Of a stretch of 64,000 bases of DNA, positions 55,001-64,000 are shown piece by piece (the stretch's first letter is position 1; every line of letters begins with the position of its first letter). The translations under genes were made by a program, and so were the position numbers. The notes under the pieces are model-generated. The model was not told where the DNA came from. It ran no database searches and was given only the letters and a program-made list of their open reading frames with translations. The stretch spans positions 6,386,370 through 6,450,369 of the forward strand of contig CM065331.1 of NCBI GenBank assembly GCA_033032175.1. Direction: 5' to 3'. The stretch is from Saturnia japonica. Lineage: Eukaryota > Arthropoda > Insecta > Lepidoptera > Saturniidae.

Positions 55001-57197
55001 TTTAATGTTGGAAAGGGGATACCTTAAGGTCCCATTTTAATTTCATTGGTATTAGACCTTCGACTTCGAAGATACACAAGAAAACTCCTCTAAATGATTT
55101 AATTTGGTTTAAAATATTGTAACATTGATACATTAAAAATAATATATTTATCTTTGATCTTTAATACAGTTTATAGAATGTTATTTTTTATCATTATTAT
55201 TTAAGCTGGTGAGATTGTATAGCCGATAAAAAAAAGTCGATAAATAAATTCATCGATCAAATCAAACACTAAAACACACGTCACTTTCGTGTTTCATCTT
55301 TACACCTTCCATGATGCACCGAGGCTATGGCTGTCTTTATCGCATTCACACGTCTCGCTCTCACGCATTATGTATTCGAACAGCGCGGCAGCGGCACAGT
55401 AATACTCGAGACAGCCTTGTCTTATTTTATTATTTTCTTTATTGTAGTTCAATTTGCATCTTGCATGGTTTGCATAGTGGCAGGGAGGGAGAGATTTTTA
55501 TCGTTTAGTCAGTTGTGGATTATCTCCTATAAAGCCCCACTTGACTGTGGTAGCTGTAAATAGTCAATCCCCACAAGGCTGAAGAGAAATTGATTAAATA
55601 ATAAATTAAATTTTTTGTACTTTTGAACCGAAAGGTCATGGAGGTCAAGGTCAAGGGTCCGGGATTTGTACTTGACTGGATCGCGACCACCATATACATG
55701 GTTAGGGTTTCCATAAATGGCTAGACTGTCATCGGGACGCAAAGAGAAAAAAAAACAATGTTAAATGATTAATAAATTCTAATCTATGCAATGTTAGACG
55801 TTGTCGTAGCTTTACCATTTTTTATTGAAGACTAATAAATATTGTAAGTAATTATTTCAATTAAAAAAAAAATAAGATGTTGATAAACCCGATCGAGTTT
55901 CTTGTCGGTTCTTCTCGATGGCTGCGATGTTTTCCGAACAGGTGGTAGTGTTTTGACATTCATAAGTGCCTTCTTGGGGCCTTAATTGAATAAAATATAT
56001 TTTGATTTTTTTTAATTTTTATACCCTTTCACATGATTATAAAATTTTATTTTGGCAAGTCAATAGCACTCAACATTCTCCACATTCTTCAGTAGAAGGT
56101 GAATTCCTTCATCAGTCTTTGGTTCGATATTAATTAAATTAATCTTTCCGCAGTGGCGTTATGCCCAGGTATTGGGATACCTACTCAAGCTCGCAGGATA
56201 ATCGGGACGTAACAGTGATTTTTCGGGACAGAAGGACAGAGGACGTAATAGTGGTGACAGTCCCGATATATCCGGATGAATGGCGACCATACACATGATG
56301 ATAAAATTCATCACAAGGACTTTATATAGCTTTTCGCGTTCGAGACCAGCTCCAGTTCCAGTAATAACACCCAGTAAAAAGTGAGCCCGATACAGCGACT
56401 CTTTTAGTACTATTTAAAAAAGAACGATGAACTTTTGTGAGTAGATCTGCAAATAATGGTTGGATAGATTATCTGCAATGGTTGCTTTTCTGTTTAGGCT
56501 ATCAGCGGTCATAAGTCTTGCGGAACCACGTGCGTTTAATTTGGTATTATACCTGAACCGCTTTCTTACCGTCTTACAAAGCAAGTTCGAAAGGCCAGAA
56601 CCAAATCTTTTCCTCCCTCAAAACCCCTTGTCTTTAAAATAAACATAAACAAAATGTAACGGTCTCTTAACAGAAATTAACGGAAATTAACGTTAAAGTC
56701 CGCTCAATTTCACTAACAACATAATAAAGGGTTAAGATTAAAAAAAGTTGAATTTAAATAAAGAACACCGTGTTAAAAATTTAAATAAAGAACACTGTTG
56801 GACGCGGCGCGGCGCGGTGCGGCGTGTCGTCGACGTTTATTATCCTGTATTCGGGTGCTTTTCGGACCATGTCGGGAATCTTCGTTTTAAAGGGCTTTAT
56901 ACACGACATTACCATTTATATTTCTTGAACTGCTTTAGTGTTTGGTTAACTCTGTTCAATCATTGTCTATCTGTCACTACATAAGAGGATACATAAACGT
57001 TAGAACTACTAATGACTTATGTATTTACTTATTATCAATATAGAAGTGATCATTTAATACATGGGTATACATAGATAAAGTTAAAAAACGTATTTCTTGT
57101 TAATATTTGAATCCACTTCACTTGGGTAGAATAACAAAATAATAATAAGCAACAATATAAAAATTAGGTACCAATACCGCAACTATTTTAATTAAAA
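52021..57197. other. long non-coding stretch with repeat remnants
   Basis: 54700-55130 contains blocks related to the unit A-C upstream flank (agttgtctctatcg, gaaccgatttagataatt) in different order. 56752-56797 holds a short tandem repeat (aatttaaataaagaacac twice) next to a GCGGCGCGGCGCGG run. The opposed open frames at 53515-53928 look like chance frames. No gene is supported. Confidence 0.4.
55875..56010 (+). mobile_element. LINE 3' tail fragment
   Basis: ttcttctcgatggctgcgat, gttttgacattcataagtgc and tgaataaaatatattttgat match the 3' end of the LINE at 25620-26500. Confidence 0.65.
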
Positions 57198-57712
57198 CTA
57201 GCTGTGCCCGTGGCTTCGTTCACGTGGACTACAGAATGCCCGCACGAATCTTGCTCCCCCGCTCCCGGTTATTTTAAAGACAAAAATGCTTATTGTGGGT
57301 TCTCCTTGGAAGATAAAAGTATACTCTTCCGGACATTTATGTAGGTCCTTTTAATGCCTATAATTATGTAGTACATTAATTTGCTATATCTCTTTTGGTT
57401 TACTCAGCATAAGCCATTTAAGCACCCGAATTGATTCACCATGGCCAGTTTTTTTTTTGTGAGGAACCCTAATTCTTTTTCTAAAATAAAAGTAGCCTAA
57501 GTTACTCCCTATATCAACAGCTATCTATCTGTGAAAGTCCCGTCAAAATCGGTCCACCCGTTTCGGAGATTACCCGGAACAAAAACAGACAGACAATAAA
57601 AATTAAAATTGACTTTTTGTTATAGGTATCGTATACACTTTCATATGCATTTATTTAAAAACTGTTATTTTGACATTACAAACATACACTTCAATTTTCA
57701 TAATTGTATAGA
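57198..57712 (-). mobile_element. Helitron-like element, 515 bp
   Basis: The minus strand runs A|TCTATACAATTATGAAAATT ... ccacgggcacagCTAG|T. Full-length relative of 47244-47764 in opposite orientation, 9.4 kb away. Confidence 0.75.
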
Positions 57713-57789
57713 TAATTTTCTTCTTCATCTTTTTGTTTCTTGATATTGAACTGTGTTTATCCACAATGCTGCCAACGTCAAGTGAATAG

Positions 57790-57905
57790 ATTTTTTTTTT
57801 TTTTTTTAATATTCCTTTATTAGTCTTCACACATAGCGTCTAACAAGATGGCGCGGGCGGCTCGTTTGTCAAAATGCTCCAGGGAGTTTTTGTAGGAAAA
57901 TAAAA
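57790..57905 (-). mobile_element. retroposed fragment with poly(A) tail
   Basis: The minus strand ends ...agactaataaaggaatatt followed by about 20 A, that is a poly(A) signal and tail. The body (cgcccgcgccatcttgttag) is GC-richer than its surroundings. Source transcript not recognised; it could be a SINE, LINE end or processed pseudogene. Confidence 0.4.
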
Positions 57906-59279
57906 GGAATGTTCCTATATTATTATTATTTTAATTCACTTTACAAAAAAATGCCACCAATATTACAAAAACGTAAGGTCAAATATTGCATTTGTATATG
58001 AATTAAAATAAAACCACTATATGACAGATTAAAAGCCCGCCAAAAACTCTATGAGCTGAGTTTGACAGATACACAGTAGGGATACTTTTTAAATCGTACA
58101 TATTTCTTCGTGCAAAGGTCGAGATACTTTTAATCCTTATTTTGTACGCCTGTCGTATTCTTTAAGTACAAACGAGTTAAATCTTTACGCTTCAGCGTTT
58201 CGAAAGTCGGTCGATTTGTGCTTCTGAACGTTGACAGGCCATTTGATCGGCTCATATTATATTTATTTATTACTTTATGATGTTAATATCACACTAGTTT
58301 TACACTGCGATGTGGTCTCCAATTTTATAGAACGACTTGCTGTGCCCACTGCTCTGCTCGCGTGGACGACAGAAGAAATCGTAGTGCATATAAAAATAGT
58401 ATTATTAACACTTTTAATAACCGTTTTATTTTTACTTTTTAAAAAGACCCAGTATCTAAGGAGTAAAACTAATAAATAATGATTCTATTTAGTAGTTTTT
58501 GCGTGATGCGCGCATCTTAATGAAGGTCCTCAGTCATTTTATAGTAGACACTGTGCCTGATTTTATTTTTTTATTTTTTTTTGTAGCGTGGTAACTTGGA
58601 TGTACGCTACCTGATGGTAAGCACAGTACAATCATAACACGACGGTGACCACTGAGAGATCGTAATTAATGCATTAATTTAACTGTGTATGCACAGGCTG
58701 ATCCAGAAACGCGACGCGCAAAATCGAGTCACTATGACGTACTTTTCTCGACATGGATAGTGGTCACGACCCAGTCAGTATTATCAAGCAAGTTACAATT
58801 AAAAACTATGTTGTACATTTAATAATATTTTAATTAAAAGTACGCGACAAAGAGATCGTATTTTCTTTTATTTAGTGCCTCTTTTTTTAATATATAAATT
58901 CACGCCCTTTTCGTGTTTTATGAATAAGTATGAAAAGCACTAACCTTAATAAGTCTCAATGTGAAATACTTTTTTTCTTAAAAAATATTAAACTTCAATT
59001 TATTGTTATGGTGCAAGTCATAAGAATAAAGCTGGTACCGCTTTGCAGAGGAGCGGTGTAACACAAACTAACCGCACTTGTACTGCAGCGGCGCTGCAGA
59101 ATTTTTCAGTTGTTGATGAATCTATCTAACATATTGGTCAAATTCAATGAAGAAGTGATCGGTGGTGGCTTTATTGTGCGAAGCAGGAGGAAATATCGAA
59201 AGAAAAAGTATTCTAAAGATGCCTGTTTGATTTCACACGTATTTGAGAATGTCTTATGAGAAGTTTTATGAATTGTTTT
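57906..59279. other. non-coding stretch left of the Gypsy element
   Basis: Contains a repeat block at 58590-58690 (gtaagcacagtacaatcata, accactgagagatcg) shared with 38520 and 45990, and a Helitron-type start near 58335. The 47-codon frame at 59116-59259 is not recognised. Confidence 0.4.
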
Positions 59280-59396
59280 TGTAATGTACGCAATGAAACA
59301 CGGACGGTCGCAGAATGGATGTGTATTATCGCAAGCGCATTGACAAAGGTGAACGTGGGGGTACATATGAAAAACTTAATCAATCTATACATTACA
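59280..59396 (-). repeat. 3' LTR of the Gypsy element
   Basis: 117 bp, starting and ending with the inverted pair TGTAATG/CATTACA. It carries cattgacaaagg where the other LTR has cattggcaaagg. Confidence 0.9.
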
Positions 59397-59409
59397 TTGT
59401 CCTCCTTCT
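59397..59409 (-). other. polypurine tract
   Basis: Minus-strand AGAAGGAGGACAA directly before the 3' LTR, the expected plus-strand primer site. Confidence 0.75.
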
Positions 59410-59507
59410 AAATAAAGATCATCTTAAAACTAACAGAATAACCAAAATAAAGTATAAACGAATAAAACCTAATTTTATAGTTTAATCCACTATCTAAATA
59501 TCTAAAA

Positions 59508-60932
59508 TTATTTCTTATTTGACCTAGATCTTAAAATCATAGAATGACCAGGTTCCCGAATCTTTATTCGTGGCCTCAGAGTGATAGCTTTAGGCGAGCT
59601 CTGTTTTTGGGTAATCTCTGAATCTACGTTATCTGTTTGTTTAGGTGCCACCTCTTTCTGGATTTCGTTATTTATATCGGATGAAACAACGTTATTGGAA
59701 CAGGGAAACTCATTAACCGGAACCATCGGCTCATTGTTTTCATTAGAATTAGTTTCTGTATCCAATTGTTGTGTATTTACACATGATAATGAATGACGTG
59801 ATTTTCTTTTACTTAATAATTGGTCGGTGTGGCGCTTAGATATGCGATCATCGTCTGTACCTTTAACAGTGTACGAGACAGGCCCTGTTCTATCGATAAT
59901 TACACCATCTTTCCATTTTATATCTTTATTGACATAATTTCGCATCAGTACCCCCTCCCCTGGTAAAAACTCACGCAACTTCCCACCACGGCGCGTCTTT
60001 TGCTCTATCTGCTTATCGTGGACTATTTCACTAGTAACCGGTCGTAACAAATCAAGCTTACCACGTAACCGCCGACCTAACATGGCCACTGCTGGCTCTT
60101 TTTGTGTTGTACAGTGCTCAACGTTTCTGTATGTAAATAGGAACCTAGAAATGGCTTTATTAAAATTTACATTTTCTATTGTTGCCTTTTTTAATACTTG
60201 TTTTACAAGTTTAACTGCGTTTTCAGCAGCTCCATTACTAGATGGATGATAAGGAGCAACTAGTACGCGTCTGATACCATTCATCTTTAAATAATGTAAA
60301 TATTCAGCCGAAGAAAACGGTGGTCCGTTGTCACTCACTATACTTCTCGGGAGACCAAAACGAGCAAAAATTTTGCGCAAACTATTAATAACTGCTGTTG
60401 CTGACGTACTATTTACTTCTTCAACTTCTAACCACTTAGAATGAGCATCTATTAATATAAGAAAATACTTGTTACGATATGGCCCTAGAAAATCTATATT
60501 CAAACGGACCCAAGGTTCCTTTGGCCAGTTCCACGAATGTAATGGCGCTGGCGGGGCTTGTTCGCGTTGAGAAGCGCAAGCCTGACATTCACGACATATT
60601 CGCTCTATGTCTGCGTCTAACCCCTCCTACCAGACATAATTTCGTGCAACTTGTTTCATTTTGACAATACCTATATGCCCACTATGAATCTCATCCAAAA
60701 TAATAGAACGTAAGTTATTTGGTATTACCACGCGATAACCCCAAACTAAACAATTATTTTCTATGAAAAGATTATCTTTTTTTGAGAAATAAACCCTGTC
60801 TCGTTCACTTTCTACACGTTCTGGCCAACCAAATTTAATATACCCTACTATTTTGTTTAGTTGTATATCTTTCTTTGTTTCCTTTTGTACTTCATAAAAT
60901 GTAACTGGTAAATCATTTTCTATAAAATGCAA
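59508..60932 (-). pseudogene. Gypsy pol, integrase part (interrupted)
   Basis: This minus-strand frame continues pol in another frame from the upstream frame, overlapping its end by about 13 bases. In order: the segment leading to the integrase zinc finger (IHSGHIGIVKMKQVARNYVW), an in-frame TAG at 60629-60627 where Trp is usual, the finger's Cys pair (CRECQAC), then the integrase core with LIDAHSKWLEV (first Asp), VSDNGPPF (second Asp) and NGAAENAV (Glu). A C-terminal part with GEGVLMRNY follows and the frame ends at 59508. The catalytic triad is intact, but the shift and the stop separate it from RT, so this copy should not make a full Pol protein. Confidence 0.85.
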
Positions 60933-63565
60933 AAGCTACCAATATAATTTTCAGAATTAATGTTATATTTATCGCTTGACTGTAACGGTAATCGAGACAA
61001 TGAATCAGCAAAACAATTTCTTGTGGAAGGTACAAATTCTATGTCAAAATTATAAGCTGCCAATCGTATCGCATACCTTTGCAATCGACTCGCAGCTGTC
61101 TGCGGGATGCCTTTATTTTTGCCAAAAATAAAACTTAAAGCACGGTGATCACTACGTAATATGAAATGTCTACCATACAAATATTGGTGATGTTTGGTTA
61201 CTCCAAATAAAATTGCCAGTGCTTCTTTATCAAATTGAGAGTAATTAAGTTCGGCCTCATTTAATGTGCGAGAAGCACAGCTAACGAGTCTCTCTGAACC
61301 GTCAGGAAATCTGTGAGTAAGCACTGCACCTAGCCCATACGCACTGCTGTCCACAGATAATATTAACGGTAATGTAGGGTCATAATGAGCCAACACCGGA
61401 CTGCTACTCAACATGTTTTTGATTTCATTAAAAGCTCTTTCACACTGATTATCCCAATTCCATTTAACGTCTTTTTTTAATAAATTATATAATGGATGTA
61501 AAATACTACTAATATTCTTACAAAAATTAGCGTAAAAGTTAACTAAACCTAAAAAACTTCTTAACTGAGATATATCTTTAGGAGTGGGGGCGGTCACTAT
61601 CGCCTCAATCTTTTTTTTATCAGTGTGAAGACCAAACTTATCTATGCAGTAACCTAAATAAGTGACACTATTTTTAAAAAAATCACATTTTGACCAATTT
61701 ACACGTAACCCTGCATCCCTCAATCTACATAGTACCGCTCGTAAGTTTTTAAAATGAGTGTTTCTGTCTACTCCAGTAACACAGATGTCATCTTGGAATG
61801 CCACCGTACACGGCAAGCCACTAATGGTTTCCTCTATTAATTTTTGAAAGTTCTCTGGTATGCACTTTAAACCGAACGGTACGCGTTTGTAAATGAAAGT
61901 ACCTAAATGTGTGGTAATCGCCGTCATCGGTTGTGAGTCTTCCGTAAGAAGTAATCGCTGATAAGCATTAGATAAATCAATTTTTGAGTATTGTTCTCCT
62001 CCCGCTAATTTAGCAAATATTTCCTCAATTCGAGAGATCGGATAATGAAAATCTTTTAAAAGTGGATTGATTGTGACCTTATAGTCACCACAAATACGTA
62101 TGCTACCATTTTTTTTAACTATAGGAACAATAGGTGTTCCGTAATCTGAACGATCCACCTTATATATGACGTCATCTTGCTGCAAACGTTCAAGTTCGCG
62201 CTCAACCGGCTCGCGCAGTGCTAACGGGAGCGTCCGCGCTTTTACATAAATCGGAGTTAAATCTGTTAAATGTAATTTAATGCGAGATTTATAAGTTCCT
62301 AACCCATCAGCAAATACTTCTGAAAATTCTCTACGTAATGCTTCTATCGAACATTTGTTTATGTCTGGCATTATATTATGACAATGTGTAACATTCAAAT
62401 TCAAACAGCGTATCCACGTACGGCCTAACAACGGTGGGCCCCCGTTCTCTATAATAAACAATTTTAAATTTATATTTATTTGTCCGTACACAACATTAAC
62501 CATAATATAACCCAAAGGTCTAATCACATCGCCAGTATATGTTTTTAAACTAGGCGACTCCTTAATTATGTTTTTAAGTGAGAAAAATTCATCATAATAC
62601 CTCTTAGATATAACAGAAATTTTACTACCAGTGTCAATTTCAAACTTGATAAAACAATTCTCAACCTTAACATCAAGTAAATAAGGACCATCAGTATTAT
62701 TACATAGAAAATTGTAAAAACTTATATCACCGTCAGAATTCGATTCACTCAAAAAAAATTGACTTTTCACTCTCCTCGACGAATTTGGTCCCGAGTCTAC
62801 GTCGTACTTACGACACATGACCTTCAAATGTCCTTTTTCACCGCACCGATCACAAGAGTACATCTTGAACCTGCATCGCGCGGCCACGTGATTGTCCTTG
62901 CCGCAACGCGTACAGGGGGCCGCACGGCCGGCGCGGCCGGCGCGTCGCACGCTGTCACCCGGCCCCGGCACCGCCACGCTCACCCGATGTAGCCCGTCTA
63001 CCTCGCCGTCGCCCGCACCGCTCTCGGCGCAGCTACCGCTACCACCGCCCGCCGCAATCGCCGCGTGCCGCTCCGCCGCTTCAAGTGCTAAAGCAAGCTC
63101 CACTGCCCGCTTGTAATCTAAATTTTGTTCAGCAAACAGCCGGGATCTCATATCCTCAACACGAAGTCCAGAAACGAACTGATCTCTTAAATTTACCTCT
63201 AGACCGTCACTAAAATTGCAAGTTTTAGCGAGATGTTTTAAATTTTGTAGGTATTCGCTTACAGTTTCTTCACGTCCTTGCTTCCTTTGCCGAAATACAT
63301 GTCGTTCTGCGATCTCCGACCGTCGCGGTTCCAGATGTTCCTTGATTATTCTCTCTAATTCTTCAAAAGATTTGTCTTCAGGATGATCAGGAGAACACAA
63401 ATCACACATCAGCTCATAGCACGCGACTCCTACATGCGTCACTAAAGTCGCCACATGCAACTCTTTCCCGATGTTATTCAACGCTATAAATTGCTTCACA
63501 CGTCTACAATATGCGTCCCAATTATGTACGCCTATTAAAAAACTTTCAATTGACCCGAATGGCAT
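60920..63565 (-). CDS. Gypsy gag-protease-reverse transcriptase-RNase H polyprotein
   Basis: 881 codons on the minus strand; the start MPFGSIESFL follows the primer binding site, and the open frame extends further upstream through the LTR only by chance. Gag is residues 1 to about 250, with two CCHC zinc knuckles at about 218-251 (CTRCGKDNHVAARC and CDRCGEKGHLKVMC). Aspartic protease has DTGS at about 311. Reverse transcriptase spans about 440-620, with the catalytic box FQDD at 590-593 (the Y/FxDD of the family, Gln at x as in several Mag-like elements). RNase H follows (VDSSAYGLGAVL, LRSDHRAL). No gag-pol frameshift is used. The frame ends shortly after RNase H because of a one-base change in an A-run (plus strand near 60930), after which integrase continues in a new frame. 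The GC-rich gag segment (62880-63080) contrasts with the AT-rich rest. Confidence 0.9.
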   Translation of the reverse strand: MPFGSIESFLIGVHNWDAYCRRVKQFIALNNIGKELHVATLVTHVGVACYELMCDLCSPDHPEDKSFEELERIIKEHLEPRRSEIAERHVFRQRKQGREETVSEYLQNLKHLAKTCNFSDGLEVNLRDQFVSGLRVEDMRSRLFAEQNLDYKRAVELALALEAAERHAAIAAGGGSGSCAESGAGDGEVDGLHRVSVAVPGPGDSVRRAGRAGRAAPCTRCGKDNHVAARCRFKMYSCDRCGEKGHLKVMCRKYDVDSGPNSSRRVKSQFFLSESNSDGDISFYNFLCNNTDGPYLLDVKVENCFIKFEIDTGSKISVISKRYYDEFFSLKNIIKESPSLKTYTGDVIRPLGYIMVNVVYGQININLKLFIIENGGPPLLGRTWIRCLNLNVTHCHNIMPDINKCSIEALRREFSEVFADGLGTYKSRIKLHLTDLTPIYVKARTLPLALREPVERELERLQQDDVIYKVDRSDYGTPIVPIVKKNGSIRICGDYKVTINPLLKDFHYPISRIEEIFAKLAGGEQYSKIDLSNAYQRLLLTEDSQPMTAITTHLGTFIYKRVPFGLKCIPENFQKLIEETISGLPCTVAFQDDICVTGVDRNTHFKNLRAVLCRLRDAGLRVNWSKCDFFKNSVTYLGYCIDKFGLHTDKKKIEAIVTAPTPKDISQLRSFLGLVNFYANFCKNISSILHPLYNLLKKDVKWNWDNQCERAFNEIKNMLSSSPVLAHYDPTLPLILSVDSSAYGLGAVLTHRFPDGSERLVSCASRTLNEAELNYSQFDKEALAILFGVTKHHQYLYGRHFILRSDHRALSFIFGKNKGIPQTAASRLQRYAIRLAAYNFDIEFVPSTRNCFADSLSRLPLQSSDKYNINSENYIGSFCIL

Positions 63566-63576
63566 TTTGAAAATTC

Positions 63577-63594
63577 CTTTAACCGACTGCGCCA
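63577..63594 (-). other. primer binding site (tRNA-Ser type)
   Basis: Minus-strand TGGCGCAGTCGGTTAAAG one base inside the 5' LTR. TGGCGCAGTCG complements the 3' end of insect tRNA-Ser (CGACTGCGCCA). Confidence 0.75.
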
Positions 63595-63595
63595 A

Positions 63596-63712
63596 TGTAA
63601 TGTACGCAATGAAACACGGACGGTCGCAGAATGGATGTGTATTATCGCAAGCGCATTGGCAAAGGTGAACGTGGGGGTACATATGAAAAACTTAATCAAT
63701 CTATACATTACA
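63596..63712 (-). repeat. 5' LTR of the Gypsy element
   Basis: 117 bp direct repeat of 59280-59396 with one mismatch, followed by the target duplication GTTTT. The open frames inside it are shared by both LTRs and are not genes. Confidence 0.9.
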
Positions 63713-64000
63713 GTTTTAAAACCAAATTTATATATTTCGAAATATTCAGTTATACAAGGATCTGCTCTACCTACAATACTGCATGCGAACATAATAATGC
63801 TATTAATATTTCATATGTCCTTTAAGAGGTATAAAAATGTTATATTGAATTATTTTACTCAGTTATGTCATAGACTTGTTTTAAAATTTGTCGTAGTTTT
63901 AAATTAATAATTATTTTCATTTCTTCTTTAATTTTTTTGTTGTTTTCATGGATTCTATTTCAGTGTAGTCCAAAAACAATTTTATTCATGTCAGTTTTAA

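Larger units (their letters stand above)
59280..63712 (-). mobile_element. full-length Ty3/Gypsy (Mag-like) LTR retrotransposon, 4433 bp
   Basis: Bounded by two 117-bp LTRs (TGTAATG...CATTACA) differing at one base by eye, and by the target duplication GTTTT (59275-59279 and 63713-63717). It has a tRNA-Ser-type primer binding site, a purine tract, gag-protease-RT-RNase H and an integrase frame, and no envelope gene. The near-identical LTRs show recent insertion, yet pol carries a frame change near 60925 and a nonsense codon at 60629-60627. Mag-type elements are short, have a single gag-pol frame and small LTRs, which fits. Confidence 0.92.

Noticed and set aside
55311..55563. Overlapping frames suggesting a small membrane protein
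   Set aside because: Two overlapping frames of similar length with no motif, and opposed frames at 55520-55742; coding potential not convincing.
58231..58479. 82-codon frame with hydrophobic segments
   Set aside because: It overlaps a repeat with the start gacttgctgtgcccactgct found in several places, so the frame is a by-product of repeat sequence.
59116..59259. 47-codon + strand frame with basic stretch (RSRRKYRKKKYSK)
   Set aside because: Protein-like composition, but no homologue recognised, no splice context and adjacent to a transposon insertion.
63535..63792. Frames crossing the 5' LTR of the Gypsy element
   Set aside because: They read LTR and flank DNA; the same LTR frame recurs at the other end (59106-59366).

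Overview
The window looks like an insect nuclear genome, most likely Lepidoptera (inferred). It is AT-rich, with small phase-1 introns, dense non-autonomous Helitron-like inserts, tRNA-derived SINEs, LINE fragments, mariner relics and a Mag-type Ty3/Gypsy element. No bacterial, viral-genome or organellar gene organisation is seen.

The only convincing host genes are secreted protease inhibitors. At 2146-2314 there is the second half of a Kunitz (BPTI) domain as a single exon. From about 10.8 to 45 kb there is a tandem array of pacifastin-type serine protease inhibitor genes on the + strand. Gene A (13337-19506) and gene B (30802-36225) each have a signal-peptide exon, then four pacifastin light-chain domains (PLDs) on separate phase 1-1 exons in the order alpha-beta-alpha-beta, then a terminal exon. 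Gene C (40484-43967) has the signal exon and a single alpha-beta pair. A fourth signal exon (44894-44951) has no domain exon after it and is a relic, D. A, B and C share a promoter block of about 160 bp (TGATAA motif, TATATAAA box 71-73 bp before the ATG). The predicted P1 residues differ among most of the ten domains, and none is Lys or Arg.

Layout: 0.7-1.0 kb mariner relic; 2.1 kb Kunitz exon; 2.3-4.2 kb SINE and LINE debris; 4.5-7.4 kb a 1.4 kb tandem duplication; 7.4-10.8 kb scrambled repeat mosaic of suspect assembly quality; 10.8-20.9 kb unit A; 20.9-28.0 kb insertions (a LINE on -, a LINE on +, two decayed multicopy coding relics); 28.0-37.3 kb unit B; 38.15-44.7 kb unit C, carrying a 560 bp mariner deletion derivative just upstream of its promoter; 44.9 kb relic D; 45-59 kb mostly non-coding with three well-bounded Helitron-like elements; 59.28-63.71 kb a complete, recently inserted but mutated Ty3/Gypsy element (-).

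No wholly new system is demonstrated. The most interesting signal is the growth of an inhibitor gene by repeated duplication of a two-exon module, followed by divergence of reactive sites, tails and splice sites, and by transposon insertions close to promoters and splice acceptors. Transcripts were not available; all gene models come from splice-site and frame consistency.
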